Source of the DNA: Planctomycetota bacterium
GTDB lineage: Bacteria > Planctomycetota > UBA8108 > UBA1146
NCBI GenBank assembly: GCA_014240375.1
Contig: JAAZXB010000010.1
Span: 1 to 64,000 of the forward strand
Direction: 5' to 3'
DNA length: 64,000 nt
Shown: piece by piece, positions 62,028 through 64,000 of the stretch
Layout of the letters: each line of letters starts with the position of its first letter
Numbering within the stretch: position 1 is the first letter of the stretch
Notes under the pieces: model-generated
Database searches by the model: none
What the model was told of the DNA's origin: nothing
The model's input: the letters and a program-made list of their open reading frames with translations, nothing else
Translations under genes and position numbers: made by a program

Positions 62028-62271
62028 CTCGCCACCTCTTGGATTTCGGGGCTACTTCGGGTCAAGTTCGGTCACCTCAAGGATTGCGGCGGGCTTCGCA
62101 AATTCAGTCCACCGGGGACTGACCGTAGAGATCGAGCGGACTCTTCTCTCCTGGACTCATAGTAGTCAGGTCCTCGGCGCATTTCAATCTGCAGACTTCT
62201 TTTCGAAGGGGTGATCTTCTAGGTAATGCCGCAGATTCGGTGCAAAATATACTTGCATGAGGGGAGTTCGG

Positions 62272-63135
62272 ATGAACATGTCGGAAACGCTAGGGAGGTG
62301 GCGAGCCACCATCATCGACGGGGGCAGTCTCTCTCTCGATGGGGGAGCGATGTTCGGCTCGGTGCCCAGGGTCGTGTGGGAGCGTTGTATTGAACCCGAT
62401 TCTGAGCATCGGATTCCAATGAAGACCCGATTATTGCTGCTGGAAGATTCCCAATCAGATCGAGTGGTGCTCATCGATGCGGGGGTCGGAGACAAGGAGG
62501 ATCCGGCATTTCGCGATCGGTTCGCCATCCAACTGCCCGAAGGAACCGGGGAAGCGCCACTTCGACGGGCGATTCGCAGTGTCGGTGTCGATCCGCAACG
62601 GGTGACCGACTTGATCCTCACCCATCTGCACTTCGATCATGTCGGGGGGGCGACGCAACTCGATCGAGAGGGCCAATCTACGGCGCTCTTCCCCGATGCC
62701 ACTCACTGGGTCCAGCAGGCCAATTGGGACACCGGATTGTCGCCCAATGCCAGGGAACGGGCTTCTTACTTGCGCCAGAATATCGAGCCGCTGGCAGCGG
62801 CTCCGCTCGAGAAGATCGATGGCAATGGCGAAATCCTCCCCGGAATTTCGGTTGAACGAGTCGATGGGCACACTCTGGGGATGCAGACGGTGCGAATAGA
62901 GGGGGGAGGGCGTGTGATGCGGTACCTGGCGGATCTGGCGCCGACCTGGCACCACCTGAGAGCCGCCTGGACGATGGGCTATGACATCTGCGCCATCACC
63001 GTGGTCGAGGAGAAGCAGAGGATGCTTGAAGCAGCGCTGGAAGAGCAGGCGTTACTGGTGCTGGAGCATGACCCGGTTCACGCCGTCACATCGCTGGAAG
63101 AGCGCAATGGAAAGATCGTCGCCAGGAAACCATGA
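62272..63135 (+). CDS. Metallo-beta-lactamase fold hydrolase
   Basis: A 287-residue protein. The metal motif is THLHFDHVGGATQLD, with later ligands in VDGHTLGMQTVR and LEHDPVHAV. An N-terminal strand pair and LIDAGVGDKEDPAFRDRF match the quorum-lactonase/YhfI-like MBL group, but substrates vary widely. GGGGAG precedes ATG 62272. It converges on fdhD. Confidence 0.87.
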   Translation: MNMSETLGRWRATIIDGGSLSLDGGAMFGSVPRVVWERCIEPDSEHRIPMKTRLLLLEDSQSDRVVLIDAGVGDKEDPAFRDRFAIQLPEGTGEAPLRRAIRSVGVDPQRVTDLILTHLHFDHVGGATQLDREGQSTALFPDATHWVQQANWDTGLSPNARERASYLRQNIEPLAAAPLEKIDGNGEILPGISVERVDGHTLGMQTVRIEGGGRVMRYLADLAPTWHHLRAAWTMGYDICAITVVEEKQRMLEAALEEQALLVLEHDPVHAVTSLEERNGKIVARKP

Positions 63136-63152
63136 GCAGGCCTTCGATCGGT

Positions 63153-63977
63153 TCAGAGCCCCAGCCGTGCCGACTGACTGTAACAGTTGAGTCCTGAATC
63201 TCCGGTGAAACCGCACAGGATCATCTTCGCTTCGCGAGCGGTTTCTACTGCCAGGCTCGATGGGGCACCGACCGCAATCAGTGCATCGAATCCGGCAACC
63301 GCCGCTTTTTGAACCAGTTCAAAACTGGCTCTTCCACTGACCGCGCAAACCAATCCAGAGGCGGGGAGTCGGTTGCGAGTACTGAGGGCTCCGACCAGTT
63401 TGTCGACGGCATTGTGTCGGCCAACATCTTCACGCACTGCGATCGCGACCTCTTCATCGTGGGCCCAGGCTCCTGCCGCATGAACGCCACCGGTACTTTC
63501 GAACAAACCCTGATCGACTCGTAATCGAGAAGGCAAGGAAGAGAGCCACTGCGGATCGTAGTGTCGATCACTGGCGGTCGAGGGAACCCGATCGATGACA
63601 TCCTGGATCCTGGTTCGACCACAGATGCCGCAAGCACTGGTACCGAAGCCGGTGTGAGTCAAGGAACCCAGATCTGGATCGGAGCCGTCCTTGAGGATCA
63701 CGGTGACGACATTGAGCGGTTCCTCGACATCGCCTTCAGTGCAGTGGGTCACGCCCGCAGGGGACTCGGTCGATCCCAGCAAACCCTCGGCGACCAGGAA
63801 CCCGACCGCCAGGTCGAAATCATCTCCGGGAGTTCGCATCGTGGTGGTGACCAGCTGATCCTGCTGGGTGCCCTGATGGTTCCAGCGCAGCCGGATCTCC
63901 AGCGGTTCCTCGACAGCGATCTCGTCGAGTCCACGCGCCGAGCGGCCCGGGCGGGTGCGTCGTACCGGGAGTCTCAT
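63153..63977 (-). CDS. fdhD: Formate dehydrogenase sulfurtransferase FdhD
   Basis: A 274-residue protein that passes sulfur from a cysteine desulfurase to the molybdenum cofactor of formate dehydrogenase. It has FDLAVGFLVAEGLL, the redox pair ACGICGR, REDVGRHNAVDKLVGA, VSGRASFELVQKAAVAG and APSSLAVETAREAKMILCGF. GGAGG precedes the ATG. FdhD implies a molybdenum or tungsten formate dehydrogenase, in many bacteria a selenoenzyme. Confidence 0.95.
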   Translation of the reverse strand: MRLPVRRTRPGRSARGLDEIAVEEPLEIRLRWNHQGTQQDQLVTTTMRTPGDDFDLAVGFLVAEGLLGSTESPAGVTHCTEGDVEEPLNVVTVILKDGSDPDLGSLTHTGFGTSACGICGRTRIQDVIDRVPSTASDRHYDPQWLSSLPSRLRVDQGLFESTGGVHAAGAWAHDEEVAIAVREDVGRHNAVDKLVGALSTRNRLPASGLVCAVSGRASFELVQKAAVAGFDALIAVGAPSSLAVETAREAKMILCGFTGDSGLNCYSQSARLGL

Positions 63978-64000
63978 CGACCTCCGGTGGGGGACTGGTT

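Noticed and set aside
1-64000. Alternative genetic code with UGA as an amino acid throughout
   Set aside because: Many genes with family-normal lengths end at TGA, often in ATGA overlaps (folK, panC, kdsA, ruvB). UGA is therefore a stop by default, and only two sites look recoded.

Overview
The window reads as chromosomal DNA of a Gram-negative bacterium, most likely a member or relative of the Planctomycetota. The evidence is a dockerin-bearing secreted protein with the DISDA-type doublet common in that phylum, FG-GAP lipoproteins, a gliding-type ABC/GldG/DUF4340 cluster, a fused FAD/polyferredoxin membrane protein, SpoVG with an inserted zinc ribbon, System II cytochrome c assembly, and an LPS pathway (kdsA plus a WaaP/KdkA-like kinase). 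No database search was possible, so the assignment is an inference. Genes are densely packed, many pairs share an ATGA start/stop overlap, and the only RNA gene found is tRNA-Leu(UAG).

Layout. 1-5.9 kb: partial FG-GAP lipoprotein, flavin reductase, a class V aminotransferase of the cysteine desulfurase/Sec lyase group, a GNAT gene broken by a 16-bp repeat, tRNA-Leu, a FlgN-like protein and a HAD phosphatase. 6-15.1 kb: ABC/GldF/GldG/DUF4340 operon, tdk, M32 carboxypeptidase and the FAD/4Fe-4S fusion. 15.1-21 kb: a Kdo-kinase-like gene and a solo B3/4 gene present twice as 558-bp direct repeats, which bracket a 3.65-kb block with Bax-inhibitor-like, NfeD-like and flotillin genes. 21-30 kb: ribBA, dockerin protein, LysM lipoprotein, MFS transporter, ruvB, spoIID-like, tgt. 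30-41.5 kb: yajC-secDF, LysM protein, eno with an FtsB-like gene, psd-pssA, folK-panC-ispE, spoVG. 41.5-53 kb: HEAT-like protein, asparaginase II, kdsA-glycosyltransferase-zinc protein, glutaredoxin-dsbD, two secreted or anchored unknowns. 53-64 kb: a long minus-strand run (DUF2203, trx, lipoprotein, resB, ccsA, HAD, nfo, zinc-ribbon protein, M1 peptidase), then an MBL-fold protein and fdhD.

The main discovery is two genes with an in-frame UGA that looks like selenocysteine. In dsbD the UGA replaces the first Cys of the C-terminal thioredoxin motif (U-Q-N-C) and the frame continues for 194 more residues. In a small DUF2007-like zinc-ribbon protein the UGA follows Gly-Gly and the frame continues for 65 residues. 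Both have a hairpin with a GGU apical loop 20-24 nt downstream of the UGA, as expected of a bacterial SECIS. A Sec-lyase-type aminotransferase and fdhD, found in the same window, fit a selenium-using organism.

The second theme is instability. At least seventeen short tandem repeats (units 9-18 bp, nearly every locus with its own unit) lie in or beside genes, often across stop codons. One of them shifts the frame of an acetyltransferase and could act as an on/off switch. The duplicated B3/4 gene suggests that the flotillin block arrived by recombination through a 558-bp homology.
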